Below are positions 25,968-35,576 of a stretch of DNA of 64,000 bases, one piece after another. Location: positions 124,001-188,000 of the forward strand of contig NZ_JALLGK010000006.1 of assembly GCF_023072595.1 (NCBI RefSeq). Reading direction: 5' to 3'. Position numbers and translations under genes: made by a program. Origin of the DNA: Streptomyces sp. XM4193 (GTDB lineage: Bacteria; Actinomycetota; Actinomycetes; Streptomycetales; Streptomycetaceae). The stretch's first letter is position 1. Every line of letters starts with the position of its first letter. Below the pieces are notes generated by a model. That model ran no database searches. It was given only the letters and a program-made list of their open reading frames with translations, and was not told the DNA's origin.

Positions 25968-28900
25968 TCAGTCGAGGTGGACGCCTCCGTGGATGGAACC
26001 GGCTTGAATCGCCGTGCCGTTCACATCGCCGCTGAGTCGGTTGGTGACGTGACGTGGGCGAGCACCGCCCGCGCCCTCGCCCTCCAACGGCCAGACCCGT
26101 TCGCCGTCGATGTTGACGCCGCCGTCGAGCTGCCCGGTCTGCACCGAGACACCCGGCGAGTGGCCGGGCACGCCGGTGACGTTGCCGGTGATGGTGTTCG
26201 CACCCGGCGGGCCCTGTTCACCGATGACGTTGTGGCCGCCGATCTGCACCGCGTTCTGCACATTGCCGTTGACCGTGCCACCGTCCACCACGACCGCGGT
26301 GCCGTGCACATCTCCCTCGACCGTGCCGCCCTGCACGACGACGTCCCCGTGGACGTCTCCCTGCCACACCTCGCTGGGACCGACGGCCGGCAGCGGGTTC
26401 TGCTCCCCTTCGCAGGGTGCGAGTCCGAGGGGGTCGGTGTGGGTGTGGGGGTTGTGGACGTAGGTGGTGGGGTTGGGGGCGGGGGTGAGTCCGAGGGGGT
26501 CGGGGGTGGTGTAGCGGGCGGTGTCGGGGTCGTAGTGGCGGTGGTGGTTGTAGTGGAGGTTGGTTTCGGGGTCGGCGTATTGGCCGGGGAAGCGGAGGGG
26601 TGTGTGGGCGGTTGCGTCGCGGTTCCAGCTGGTGGTGCCCCAGAGGGTGGTGCGTGCGTAGGCGGCGATGTGGCCGGTTTCGTCGACGAGTTCGGTGGGG
26701 GTGCCGACGAGGTCGGTGATGATGGCGAAGAAGCGGGAGTCGTACTCGTCCTGAGTGCGGGGTTTGCGTTCGAGTTGGGTCAGAGGGCGGTGGCCGTGGT
26801 GGTCCCAGGTGAGGGTGATGCCGGTGGTGGTGTCGGTCTGTTCGGCGAGGCGGGTGCCGTCCCAGGTGAAGTGGGTGGAGGACACCGTGGTCGTACGGTC
26901 TGGGGACCATTGGTGTTTGGCGGTGCGGCGGCCTAGGGGGTCGTAGGTGTAGGTCCAGAGGGTGCCGTCGGGGGTGGTGCAGGTGGTGAGTTGGTCTTCG
27001 GTGTTGTAGGTGTAGCGCCAGATGTGGGGTGCGTGGGAGAGGCGGGTTTTGCGGCGGACGGTGGTGCGGCCGGCGGCGTCGTGGGTGTAGCGGATGCGTC
27101 CGGCGGATTGGATGCGGGTGCCGACGTAGGTGCGGTTGCCGCGGGCGGCGCGGTTGGGGGTGCGGTCGGGCCAGGTGGCGTGGGTCTGGTTGCCGGCGCT
27201 GTCGTAGGCGTAGGACTCGGTCCAGTTGTCGGCCGTGACGGTCAGGGGGCGGCCGGTGGTGTCGAGTTGGTAGTGGGTGGTGTCGCCGGTGTGGTGGTCG
27301 GTGGTGGCGGTGAGGTGGCCGTCGGGGCGGTAGGTGTGGGTGCGGTGGCGCAGGGTGTGGTCGCCGGTGGTGAGGTGTTGGTCGGTGAGGCGGCCGAGGG
27401 GGTTCCAGGTGTGGGTGAGGGTGACGGGGTCGAGGTCGCCTGTGGTGTGGCTGGTGGTGGCGGGGGTGAGGGTGCGGGTGGTTTCGCGGCCCAACTCATC
27501 GTGGGTGAAGGTGAGTTGGTGGCCTTCGGTGGTGAGGGTGGTGGGGTTGCCGGCGGTGTCGTGGGTGTAGGTGGTGGTGGCGCCGGTGGGGGTGGTGCGT
27601 GAGGTGCGGCGGCCGAGGATGTCGTGGGTGTAGTGGGTGGTGTGTCCGTCGACGGTTTCGGCGGTGAGGCGGCCCAGCGTGTCGTAGGTGCGGGTGAGGG
27701 TGGAGTGGGGTGCGGCGGCCCCGGTGAGGCGTCCGGCGGTGTCGTAGGTGTAGGTGGTGGTGCCGTCGGGGGTGGTTTTGGTGGTGGGGCGGCCGACGGT
27801 GTCGTGGGTGAAGGTGACGGTTTCGCCGAGGGGTGTGGTGCGGGTGGTGAGGCGGCCCGCCGCGTTGTGGGTGTACTGCTGGGTGCGGTTGTCGAAGTCG
27901 GACTCGGCGATGAGACGGCCGGCCGGGTCGTAGCGGTAGTCCCAGCTCAGACCCTGGGGGTTGCGGACACCGGTCAGACGCAACTCGGGGTCGTAGACGA
28001 ACTCGTAGCGCGCGCCGTCGGGATCGGTACGGGCAGCCAGCCTGTCGAAACGGGTGTACTCGAAAGTGGTGACCGCGCCCGTGCTGTCCGTGTGGCTGAG
28101 CCGGTTGCCCTCGCCGTCGTACGTCCAACTCTGTGTGCTGCCCTCGTCGTTGGTGCGCGAGAGTAGCCCGCCCTCTGGTGTCCAGACGAGTCGGGTGGTG
28201 CTGCCGAGCGGGTCGGTCGTCTCCACCGGGCGGCCGAAGGCGTCCCGGTGGAGAAGGGTGGACGCACCGAGCTCGTCGGTGAGCCGGACGGGCAGGCCCG
28301 CGGCGTCGTTGACCGCGTACCTGGTTCCGCCCGCCGGGTCGACGATCGAGGTGACGGCGCCTGAGCTGTCGCGGGTGAGGCGGGTGGTGGCGCCGTCGGG
28401 CCCGGTCACGGAGACGGTGTTCCCGCTCTCGTCGTGTTCGAAGGTGATCGTGCTGCCGTCGGGGTTGGTTCTGGTGGTGGGCAGGTGCAGATGGTTGTGG
28501 GCGGTGCGGCTGACGGTGCCGTCGCGGTGGTGGACGGCCACCGGATTGCGGTGCTCGTCGTACTCCAGGGTGGTGGTGTGGCCGAGCGGATCGGTACGGC
28601 TCAGAAGCAGATCGTCTCGGGACCAGGTCGAGCGGGTGGTGTTGCCGAGCGGGTCCGTCTCCGCGACGACCTGGTGGAGTTCGTTGTACTGGTAGGTGGT
28701 GGTGGCGCCGCAGGCGTCGGTGTACAGCGTGACGCGGGCGTCGGTGTCGTACTCGAAGCGGCTGGAGAGCGCACCGTCGGGGCCGACCGTCTCGTGGACG
28801 CGGCCCTCGTGGTCGTAGAGGTAGCGGTAGGTGTCCTCGTTGCGGTCGGTCCAGGAGGTGATGCGGCGGTGCTCGTCGTAGGTGTAACGGAGCGGCCGGC

Positions 28901-31900
28901 CACTGGAGTTCACGATCTCGGCGAGGTTCCCGGCGTCGTCGTAGGCGTAGGCGGTCACCGGGGTCGTCTCGTCGGTACGGGTGTCGCGCACGGCGAGGGC
29001 GGTGACGCGGCCGGCGGTGGTGGCGACGTCGACGTGGTAGCCGCCGGTGTGGGTGACGGCGGTGGGCGAACCGTCGGGGGTGCGGTGGAAGGTGATGGTG
29101 TTGTGGTTGCGGTCGGAGAGGTGGGCGAGCCAGAGGCGGCGGTCGTCGGCGTCGCCGGTGAGGAAGTGGCGGGTGATGCCGCTGCGCGGCTCGGTGACCA
29201 GGTAGGTGGTGACGCCGTTCTCGTCCGGGCCGGTGAGGGTGAGGTGGGAGAGGTCGCCTTCGAGGGGGGTGACGGTTTCGTCGGGGGTGGTGGGGAGGGT
29301 GGGGTAGCAGAAGACGGCTGAGTCGTGGCGGGACCACTGGGCGCCGCCGTGGGCGTCGAGTTCGAGGCGTTCGTCGAAGGTGGAGGACCAACTCGGGCCG
29401 TAGAACTGGCCGTAGCGGTAACCGGTCTTGTGCTTGCGGCGGACGACCAGCGGAAGGATGCCGGGCAGCGAGAGGTCGGTCTCCTCCATCAGCATCTGGC
29501 CGGTGGCGGCGTTGACCGGGTCCGTCGGGCACTCGGTGGCCCGCTCGTGCTGCGACGCCTCCTGCGGATCGGCCGTCGCATCCGCGAGAGGCTCGGGGCT
29601 CACCGGAGGAGGCGGCGGCGCCGCATCGCTCTCGGGGCTGTCGAGTACCGGGGAGTCGGAGGCGTCCGCACTGTCGGTGTCGGAGGCGTCCGACACGTCG
29701 TCGGAGCCGTGGCCGTCGCCGCTGTCCGCGGTGGCGGGCCCGTCGTTGCCGGGGGTGTTGCCGGTGCCGGCGTCGGCGGGCGTCGGACCGGACGGCGATG
29801 TGGCCGCCTCGGGCCGGGCCGATCCGGTCGGCGGCGCGGAGTCGGACTGGGTCGGAGCGCCGCGGTCGCTGCCGGAAGGAGAGGCGGAGGCGGACGCGTC
29901 GGACGGGGACGCGGAGCCGGACGGGGACGCGGGACGGGACGGGGACGCGTCGCCGGACGGGGAGGCCGGGCCGGACGCCGAGGCGGGCTGCGCGCTGCCG
30001 GGCTGCGCACCGTCGCCGCCCGTCGTTGTGGGGGCGACGGTTGCCTGGCTCGGGATCTGGGAGCCGGCGGCAGGTGCGTCGGCGGCACCCGGGGCACCTG
30101 CCACGGGCGGGGCACTCGCGGCGGTGGCGGCCGGTTGCGGGGTCGTGGACGGGGCAGCGGCGCCTCCGTCCGGCCCCGGACGACCCGTGGGCGCGGCGCT
30201 GTCGGCGCCGGTCGAGGCGTGGGCCGGTGCCGGTGCCGGCTCGCGAGCGGTGTCAGGAGCCGGGCCGTCCGAACGCGGCCCCTCCGGAGCCGGAGCCGGA
30301 GCCGGCCGGGGCGCGTCGCCCTCGGGCGCGGGCGGCACGGGTGCGGGCCGTACGGAGTCGCCGTCCGGCGCGGGCCGGGGAACGTCGTTGTCGGGCACGG
30401 TAGTTGAGCGCGGACCGTCCGCCTCGGGGGACGTGCGGGGCGCGTCCGGGCCCGATGCTTCCGGGCTCGACACAGCTGGGCTCGACGGGCCCGGTGCGGG
30501 CCCGGCTTCCGGTGCGGGGCGGGGGCTCGGGTCCGGCGCGGGCCCGGGGTCCCAGGCAGCCCCGGGGTCCGGCGCGGGCCGGGAGTCCGGTGCGGGGTCC
30601 GGTGTGGAGTGTGCGCTGCGATCGGTGGAGGGGCCGTCGGAGGAGGACGCGGACGGCTCGGGTGATGTCGCGGAGTTTCCGGGGTCGGGCCGCTGGGTGG
30701 TGTCTGCGTCCGGGGCCGGCGACGCTGAGGGCGAGTCGGCGGCGCTGTCGGCAGAGCTCGGCGGCCGGCTGGAGTCGGACGCGGCGGGATCGGAGCCCGA
30801 CTCCGGGGCGCCGGGGGCGTCGAAGGGGTTGTCGGGGTAGGACCGGTCGCTGGTGTCGGCGGGGCGCGGGTAGTGGCTGGCGCCGTCCGAACCGTCACCG
30901 CCGTCCGAGCGAGTGCCGTCCGAACCGCTGGGTGTGCCGGCGCTGTCCTGCCCGCCGCCGGGAGCGGTGGCGCTGGAACTGCCGTCACCGGGACCGGAGT
31001 TGGGCGAGGCCGCACCGGACGGGGCGCCGCTGCCGCCGGGCGCACCCGAGCCTGCCGGCGCACCGGAACCACCAGGCGTACCGCTGCCCGAGGGTGCGGT
31101 ACTGCCGCCGCCCGCGCTTGTCGAACCGTCGGAGCCGGTGGAGCCCGTCGACCCATCGGAGCCGGTGGAGCCCGTCGACCCATCGGAGCCAGTGGAGCCC
31201 GTCGAGCCGTCGGAGCCGGCCGCACCGTCGCTGCCGGTGGAAGCGGGCCCGTCGGAGCCGGTGGAGCTGTCCGCGCCCGAGGCTGTGGTGTCGGCGCCGT
31301 CCGTGCCGGAGGTGGTGCCGTCACCGGCGGAGTCGCTGTTGCCGCTGTTCTCGACCCCTCGACGCGCCGAACTCCCGGCCTGCGAGGCGAAGTTGTCGAC
31401 GAAGTTGGACCCGGCGTTCTGCACCTGGTTCCTGGCCTCGTTCAAACCGGCTTCGCCGCCCTTGTCCACGGCGCTGCCGAAGTCGATGCCGTCCTGGGCG
31501 CCGAAGTGCTGGTTGGTGAACTGCCGCGCCAGGTCCTGGACCATTGCCTGGATCGCCTTCATCGCCGTCTGTTTGAGCGCGTCGACGATCGTGTCCAGCA
31601 GCGCTTTCGCCGCCCACTTCAGGACTTGCGTCAAAATCGTGCGCGCCGCCGCGTAGAAACCACCACTGGCCAGCGCCGACAACCCGAACGTCGGCGCCGC
31701 AGCAGCCGCCGCAGCCGCCAACTGCACCAGAAACACGATGACCTGAATGATCACCGCGATCTTCAACCCGATCACGATCCCGGCCGCGACCTGCAACGTC
31801 GTCGCCAACACCGTCGCCGCCGTACGGGCATCATCCAGATAACCGCTGCCCGTCCCCGAAAACTCCCGCCACGACTCGTTGAAACCCTCGATCGAGGTAC

Positions 31901-32084
31901 CGAAGTTCTCCGAGGTGACGTTCCCCGCCGCCTTGCTCCCCGCCACCTGCAACGCCTCGAGATCCATCGCGAACTGGATCCACGCCTGCGCCGACTCCAT
32001 CAGCTTGGACTCATCGGCCTCCGGCCAGTTGAACCCCAGCATCCCCAGGCCCTTTTCGACCTCGGCAGGCAGCATCATCCCCAC
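25968..32084 (-). CDS. RHS/YD-repeat polymorphic-toxin-like protein with WXG100-type N-terminus
   Basis: A 2038-residue protein. Residues 1-235 form a helical WXG100/type VII-secretion-like region (FNESWREFSG) with hydrophobic helices at about 95-160. Residues about 240-845 are a Ser/Pro/Asp/Gly-rich linker, starting with TGSDGS repeats. At about 848 comes the DUF6531-type entry CPTDPVNAATGQML, then many YD repeats (YDxxGRL). The RHS core end is YHYDPDTARYTTPDPLGL-like, near 1850-1890. The last 150 residues carry GDVHG, GTVEGDVHG, GTVNGNVQN steps and end GTAIQAGSIHGGVHLD; this looks like a beta-hairpin or beta-solenoid stack, not a known toxin. The start is a GTG preceded by GGGGGAAA. Contact-dependent or secreted toxin delivery is the family role. 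Neither a nuclease domain nor an immunity gene is visible. Confidence 0.92.
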   Translation of the reverse strand: MGMMLPAEVEKGLGMLGFNWPEADESKLMESAQAWIQFAMDLEALQVAGSKAAGNVTSENFGTSIEGFNESWREFSGTGSGYLDDARTAATVLATTLQVAAGIVIGLKIAVIIQVIVFLVQLAAAAAAAAPTFGLSALASGGFYAAARTILTQVLKWAAKALLDTIVDALKQTAMKAIQAMVQDLARQFTNQHFGAQDGIDFGSAVDKGGEAGLNEARNQVQNAGSNFVDNFASQAGSSARRGVENSGNSDSAGDGTTSGTDGADTTASGADSSTGSDGPASTGSDGAAGSDGSTGSTGSDGSTGSTGSDGSTGSTGSDGSTSAGGGSTAPSGSGTPGGSGAPAGSGAPGGSGAPSGAASPNSGPGDGSSSATAPGGGQDSAGTPSGSDGTRSDGGDGSDGASHYPRPADTSDRSYPDNPFDAPGAPESGSDPAASDSSRPPSSADSAADSPSASPAPDADTTQRPDPGNSATSPEPSASSSDGPSTDRSAHSTPDPAPDSRPAPDPGAAWDPGPAPDPSPRPAPEAGPAPGPSSPAVSSPEASGPDAPRTSPEADGPRSTTVPDNDVPRPAPDGDSVRPAPVPPAPEGDAPRPAPAPAPEGPRSDGPAPDTAREPAPAPAHASTGADSAAPTGRPGPDGGAAAPSTTPQPAATAASAPPVAGAPGAADAPAAGSQIPSQATVAPTTTGGDGAQPGSAQPASASGPASPSGDASPSRPASPSGSASPSDASASASPSGSDRGAPTQSDSAPPTGSARPEAATSPSGPTPADAGTGNTPGNDGPATADSGDGHGSDDVSDASDTDSADASDSPVLDSPESDAAPPPPPVSPEPLADATADPQEASQHERATECPTDPVNAATGQMLMEETDLSLPGILPLVVRRKHKTGYRYGQFYGPSWSSTFDERLELDAHGGAQWSRHDSAVFCYPTLPTTPDETVTPLEGDLSHLTLTGPDENGVTTYLVTEPRSGITRHFLTGDADDRRLWLAHLSDRNHNTITFHRTPDGSPTAVTHTGGYHVDVATTAGRVTALAVRDTRTDETTPVTAYAYDDAGNLAEIVNSSGRPLRYTYDEHRRITSWTDRNEDTYRYLYDHEGRVHETVGPDGALSSRFEYDTDARVTLYTDACGATTTYQYNELHQVVAETDPLGNTTRSTWSRDDLLLSRTDPLGHTTTLEYDEHRNPVAVHHRDGTVSRTAHNHLHLPTTRTNPDGSTITFEHDESGNTVSVTGPDGATTRLTRDSSGAVTSIVDPAGGTRYAVNDAAGLPVRLTDELGASTLLHRDAFGRPVETTDPLGSTTRLVWTPEGGLLSRTNDEGSTQSWTYDGEGNRLSHTDSTGAVTTFEYTRFDRLAARTDPDGARYEFVYDPELRLTGVRNPQGLSWDYRYDPAGRLIAESDFDNRTQQYTHNAAGRLTTRTTPLGETVTFTHDTVGRPTTKTTPDGTTTYTYDTAGRLTGAAAPHSTLTRTYDTLGRLTAETVDGHTTHYTHDILGRRTSRTTPTGATTTYTHDTAGNPTTLTTEGHQLTFTHDELGRETTRTLTPATTSHTTGDLDPVTLTHTWNPLGRLTDQHLTTGDHTLRHRTHTYRPDGHLTATTDHHTGDTTHYQLDTTGRPLTVTADNWTESYAYDSAGNQTHATWPDRTPNRAARGNRTYVGTRIQSAGRIRYTHDAAGRTTVRRKTRLSHAPHIWRYTYNTEDQLTTCTTPDGTLWTYTYDPLGRRTAKHQWSPDRTTTVSSTHFTWDGTRLAEQTDTTTGITLTWDHHGHRPLTQLERKPRTQDEYDSRFFAIITDLVGTPTELVDETGHIAAYARTTLWGTTSWNRDATAHTPLRFPGQYADPETNLHYNHHRHYDPDTARYTTPDPLGLTPAPNPTTYVHNPHTHTDPLGLAPCEGEQNPLPAVGPSEVWQGDVHGDVVVQGGTVEGDVHGTAVVVDGGTVNGNVQNAVQIGGHNVIGEQGPPGANTITGNVTGVPGHSPGVSVQTGQLDGGVNIDGERVWPLEGEGAGGARPRHVTNRLSGDVNGTAIQAGSIHGGVHLD

Positions 32085-32331
32085 GGCCGGTTTCCCCCTC
32101 GCACTACAGACACGGCTGCTTCACCGACACCCTAACCGGGCCTCCCTGACCAGCCACAAGGCCCGGAGACCGACCGCCGTGCACTGGCGGCGCCCGAGCC
32201 GACCGGCGCCCGTCACTCCTCAACCGACGGTCGCTCGGGGCCAGTTGGGGCAGTCCGAAGCGGTGGCCGCCACAACTGCGGTACGCGGGACTCGGGCACG
32301 TAAGGGGGGTACGCGGGTGTACGGCAGCGCC

Positions 32332-33006
32332 TCAGCCGGAGGCGGCCCGGGCGAAGGCGCTGTCGTCGAGCGAGTCCAGCAGTTCGGCCGGGTCGCGGTA
32401 CACCTCGGCTGCTCCCGCCTCCACGAGGTCGGCCTCGGGCAGGCCGCCGCTGAGCAGCCCGATCGCAGTCACCTCGGCACGGGCGGCGGCGCGCATGTCC
32501 CACACCGAGTCGCCGACGAAGACCGCGTGGCCAGCCGGGACGGAGGCCATCCGCAACGCGCGTTCGACCTGCTCGGGGTGGGGTTTGCCCCGGGTGACGT
32601 GTGCGCCGCCGGCGATGTCGGTGATGGCGTCGTCGGCGTCCAACGCCCGCAGCAGCGCGTTCAGTTCGGTGTCTCCCGCGGAGGTCACCACGACGATGCG
32701 CCAGTCGCGGTCGGCGAGCTCGCGCAGCAGGTCGCGGGCTCCGGGCAGGACGGGGATGCGGCCGAACCAGGTGCCATAGAGCACGGTGTGGGCGCTCTTG
32801 AGCGCTTCGTCGCGATCGGTGTCCCGGTCGGGGCCGAGGAGACGTTCGAGGAGGTCGGTGGCGCCCAACCCGATGGCGCGGTGGATGGCGGCGGTCGGCA
32901 CCGTGTGGCCGGCCTGACGGAAGGCCTCCCACCAGGCCACCACATGGAGTGCGTTGGTGTCGGTGAGGGTGCCGTCCATGTCGAAGAGTGCGACGCGGTC
33001 GGTCAT
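32332..33006 (-). CDS. HAD-superfamily phosphatase
   Basis: A 224-residue HAD hydrolase of the beta-phosphoglucomutase/Gph type. It has the nucleophile motif VALFDMDGTLTDTN at residues 5-18, a helical cap, motif II VVVTSAG, the motif III Lys in RGKPHPEQ and motif IV FVGDSVWDM. The substrate is a small phosphate ester that cannot be named. The ATG at 33006 was chosen because the upstream frame runs into an 18-nt tandem repeat. It lies downstream of the flavin-reductase-like gene with a 172-bp gap on the same strand. Confidence 0.93.
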   Translation of the reverse strand: MTDRVALFDMDGTLTDTNALHVVAWWEAFRQAGHTVPTAAIHRAIGLGATDLLERLLGPDRDTDRDEALKSAHTVLYGTWFGRIPVLPGARDLLRELADRDWRIVVVTSAGDTELNALLRALDADDAITDIAGGAHVTRGKPHPEQVERALRMASVPAGHAVFVGDSVWDMRAAARAEVTAIGLLSGGLPEADLVEAGAAEVYRDPAELLDSLDDSAFARAASG

Positions 33007-33007
33007 G

Positions 33008-33097
33008 GTGCTGTTCCGTTCAGTGGTGCCGTTCCGTTCACTGGTGCTGTTCCGTTCGGTGGTGCTGTTCCGTTCACTGGTGCTGTTCCGTTCGGTG
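33008..33097. repeat. 18-nt tandem repeat, 5 copies, just upstream of the HAD gene
   Basis: Five copies of an 18-mer of the type GTGCTGTTCCGTTCACTG occupy the leader immediately before the phosphatase ATG, with alternating variants (TTCACTG and TTCGGTG). The period keeps a reading frame open (ERNSTT/ERNSTS on the minus strand), but the frame is not conserved-looking. Confidence 0.92.
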
Positions 33098-33178
33098 GTG
33101 CTCCGTCGCCTCCGGGTGCGCGCCCGGGGTCGTGGAGGTCTGCGGGTGTCGCGGTGCCCGGAGTGCGTCCCGGCGGGT

Positions 33179-33763
33179 TCACGGGTGGCCCGGGTCGAGG
33201 TGCAGGGTGTCGTCGAGCGAGAGGAACGCGCCGCGCGTCCGGTCCCGGGGCACCGCTGCCCGCACCGGGTCCAGCAGAAAACCCTCGTGGTCGCCACCGT
33301 CCACGCGGCCGAGCACCGCGCCGACGCACCACGCCGCGGCCTCCTCGAGGACTGGTACCCCGCATGGGCCCCAACGCCACTGCACACGGGCGAACTTGTC
33401 GGTCTCGTCGCCCGTCTCGCCGCCGAAGAGCCGTGCCAGGTCGAGGCGTTCGGGGTCGAGCAGATGGACGCCGAGGTGGTCGGCGCGGTCGGCGATCCGC
33501 CAGATGCGGTTGACCCGGGAGAGCCAGACGGCGAAGCGCACCGGCCTCAGCGAACACTGCCCGGCGAAGCCGACCAGGCAGCCGGCGCGCTCTCCCCCGG
33601 CCGCGGCGGTGACGATCTGGACCGGCTGGTCCAGCAGCGCGGCGTACGCCTCGGCGCTGCTCGATGCCTCCGCGGCCGGCGAAGACGGGGCCGACGAAGG
33701 CGGTGCCTGCGACGACGGGGCCGGCGAGGGCTCGCCGCGGGCTCCGTCCGGTGGGTCCGGCAC
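33179..33763 (-). CDS. flavin-reductase-like FMN-binding protein
   Basis: A 194-residue protein. After an Ala/Ser/Pro-rich N-terminus of about 30 residues comes a flavin-reductase split barrel: PVQIVTAAAGGERAGCLVGFAGQCSLRPVRFAVWLSRVN, then HLGVHLLDPERLDLARLFGGETGDETDKF and a C-terminal GDHEGFLLDPVRA. These proteins bind FMN and either reduce it for a partner monooxygenase or act alone. The GTG start lies one base after the stop of the LLM oxidoreductase, with GGAGG inside that gene's end. The two are translationally linked and may work together. Confidence 0.85.
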   Translation of the reverse strand: MPDPPDGARGEPSPAPSSQAPPSSAPSSPAAEASSSAEAYAALLDQPVQIVTAAAGGERAGCLVGFAGQCSLRPVRFAVWLSRVNRIWRIADRADHLGVHLLDPERLDLARLFGGETGDETDKFARVQWRWGPCGVPVLEEAAAWCVGAVLGRVDGGDHEGFLLDPVRAAVPRDRTRGAFLSLDDTLHLDPGHP

Positions 33764-33764
33764 G

Positions 33765-34730
33765 CTACAACCTCCGCAGCGCGGGCAGGAGTTCGCGCTC
33801 GGCCCAGTCGATGAACGGCTGCTGGTGCGCGCCCCCGACCTGGACGAGCGCGATCTCGGTGAACCCGGCCGCCGCGTACGGGCGCACGGCCTCGACGAAG
33901 TCCGCCACATCGTCGCCGCAGGGCACCGCGGCGGCGACGTCCTCGACGGTGACCTGCTCGGTCGCACGGTCGAAGGCGACCGGCCCGGGCAGCTCGGAGT
34001 TGACCGGCCAGGCCCCCAGGGCCCATCGGAACTGGTCGTGCGCGCGGGCGCGGGCCGCCCGCGGGTCGGGGTCGTAGCAGACCGGGAGCTGGCCGACCCG
34101 GGGTTTGCCGGCGCCGCCCGCGCGGTCGAAGGACTCCAGCAGCTCGGCGCGCGGCTCGGTGGCGATGACGAGGTCGGCCACGCGTCCGGCGAGCTTCGCC
34201 GAGCGAGCGCCCGAGACGGCCAGGCCGATGGGCGGCAGCGTCTCGGGCAGGTCCCACAGCCGGGCGTTGTCGACGTCGAAGTGGGTGCCGCGGTGGTTGA
34301 CGTTGCCGCCCCGAAAGAGCGCGCGGATGATCTCCACGGCTTCCTCCAGCGCCTCCAGACGGGTCTGGGCGGACGGCCAACCGCCGCCCACCACGTGCTC
34401 GTTGAGGTTCTCCCCGGAGCCGAGGCCGAGGCGGAACCGTCCCTCGGCCAGGAGCTGGGTGGTGGCGGCCTTCTGGGCGACGACCGCCGGGTGGTAGCGG
34501 GTCGTCGGGCAGGTCACGTACGTCATCAGCGGGATGCGGCTGGTGGCCTGGGCGGCGGCCCCGAGGACGCTCCAGGCGTACGGGGCGTGGCCCTGCGAGG
34601 CGAGCCAGGGGAAGTAGTGGTCGGAGGTGACGGAGAAGTCGAAGCCGGCCTTCTCCGCCGCCACCACATGGGCGACGAGCTCACGCGGCCCGGCCTGTTC
34701 GGTCATCATCGTGTATCCGATTTGCACCAT
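33765..34730 (-). CDS. LLM-class F420/flavin-dependent oxidoreductase
   Basis: A 321-residue luciferase-like TIM-barrel oxidoreductase. Family features are IGYTMMTEQAGPRELVAHVVAAE, SVTSDHYFPWLASQGHAPYAW, the GRFRLGLGSGENLNEHVVG segment and a C-terminal FTEIALVQVGG region. The sequence resembles TIGR03557-type F420 enzymes, including the Fgd-like group. The substrate is unknown. The ATG at 34730 gives the usual N-terminus beginning M-V-Q-I-G-Y. It is followed directly by the flavin-reductase-like gene and is divergent from the P-loop kinase at 34941. Confidence 0.92.
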   Translation of the reverse strand: MVQIGYTMMTEQAGPRELVAHVVAAEKAGFDFSVTSDHYFPWLASQGHAPYAWSVLGAAAQATSRIPLMTYVTCPTTRYHPAVVAQKAATTQLLAEGRFRLGLGSGENLNEHVVGGGWPSAQTRLEALEEAVEIIRALFRGGNVNHRGTHFDVDNARLWDLPETLPPIGLAVSGARSAKLAGRVADLVIATEPRAELLESFDRAGGAGKPRVGQLPVCYDPDPRAARARAHDQFRWALGAWPVNSELPGPVAFDRATEQVTVEDVAAAVPCGDDVADFVEAVRPYAAAGFTEIALVQVGGAHQQPFIDWAERELLPALRRL

Positions 34731-34940
34731 ATACCCCGCTGTAGCCCGCTCCGGACCGGGTGAAACATCCCCTTCACAGCCGACGGCCCAGGCCGCACCG
34801 GGGCACGTCCCGGCGGCGAGCGGGCCGACTGCTGCACCCTGGGCAGGGCACTGCCGGGCCCGTATCTTGGGGTCGACCCGAGGCATCTGCGCACACCCCG
34901 TCCGCGACCGCACCGGCCAACCCGAGCAGGCGACATCGAC

Positions 34941-35576
34941 ATGAGCACTCAGCCCTTCGACCGCGATCCCGCCGCCTGGAGCGTCGGCGAGCTGGCCTCC
35001 TGGCTGGCCGGGGCACCGCCCTCGTGCGGGCCGGTACGACTGCTGAGCATCGACGGCCACGCGGGTTCCGGCAAGACGACGCTGTCCGCCCAGCTGTCCA
35101 CGCTGCTGGGCGGGGCACCGGTGCTGCACCTGGACGACCTCAGCCGACACCAGGAGCTCTTCGACTGGACCGAACGCCTCGGCGACCAGGTCATCCGCCC
35201 GCTCTCCCGCGGGCGCACCGCCCGGTACCAGGTGTACGACTGGGTGCATCGGCACGCGATCCACAGCGCCGAGCTGCCGCCCGCCCCCGCGGTGCTGATC
35301 GAGGGCGTCGGGGCGGGCCGACGAGCACTGCGTCCCCATCTGTGCGCCGTGCTCTGGTTGGACCTGCCGCGCGAGACCGCCTGGGAGCGGGGCCTGCGCC
35401 GGGACGGCGAGGAGCTGGCCGACTTCTGGAGCGAGTGGACGGCCGAGGAGCGAGCACACTTCGCCGACGACCCGACCCTGCCGTACGCGCGCTATCTGGT
35501 GCGCCAGTCGGAGGGAGATTTTCAGGTTCTTCCCGGGCCCGCCCACCCGCTGCAATCGGTGCGCACCCGACCGTGA
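34941..35576 (+). CDS. uridine-kinase-like P-loop kinase
   Basis: A 211-residue nucleotide kinase fold with Walker A SIDGHAGSGKTTLSAQL near residue 40. A DDL acidic motif (VLHLDDLSRH) follows, then the VLIEGVGAGRR strand and a lid region rich in Arg (RETAWERGLRRD). This arrangement fits small uridine kinase or AAA_33-type kinases. The phosphate acceptor cannot be told. ATG at 34941, single gene, divergent from the LLM oxidoreductase. Confidence 0.85.
   Translation: MSTQPFDRDPAAWSVGELASWLAGAPPSCGPVRLLSIDGHAGSGKTTLSAQLSTLLGGAPVLHLDDLSRHQELFDWTERLGDQVIRPLSRGRTARYQVYDWVHRHAIHSAELPPAPAVLIEGVGAGRRALRPHLCAVLWLDLPRETAWERGLRRDGEELADFWSEWTAEERAHFADDPTLPYARYLVRQSEGDFQVLPGPAHPLQSVRTRP

Noticed and set aside
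29428..30840. A 470-codon rightward frame opposite the RHS linker
   Set aside because: Low-complexity antisense of the Ser/Pro/Asp linker; no support as a gene.
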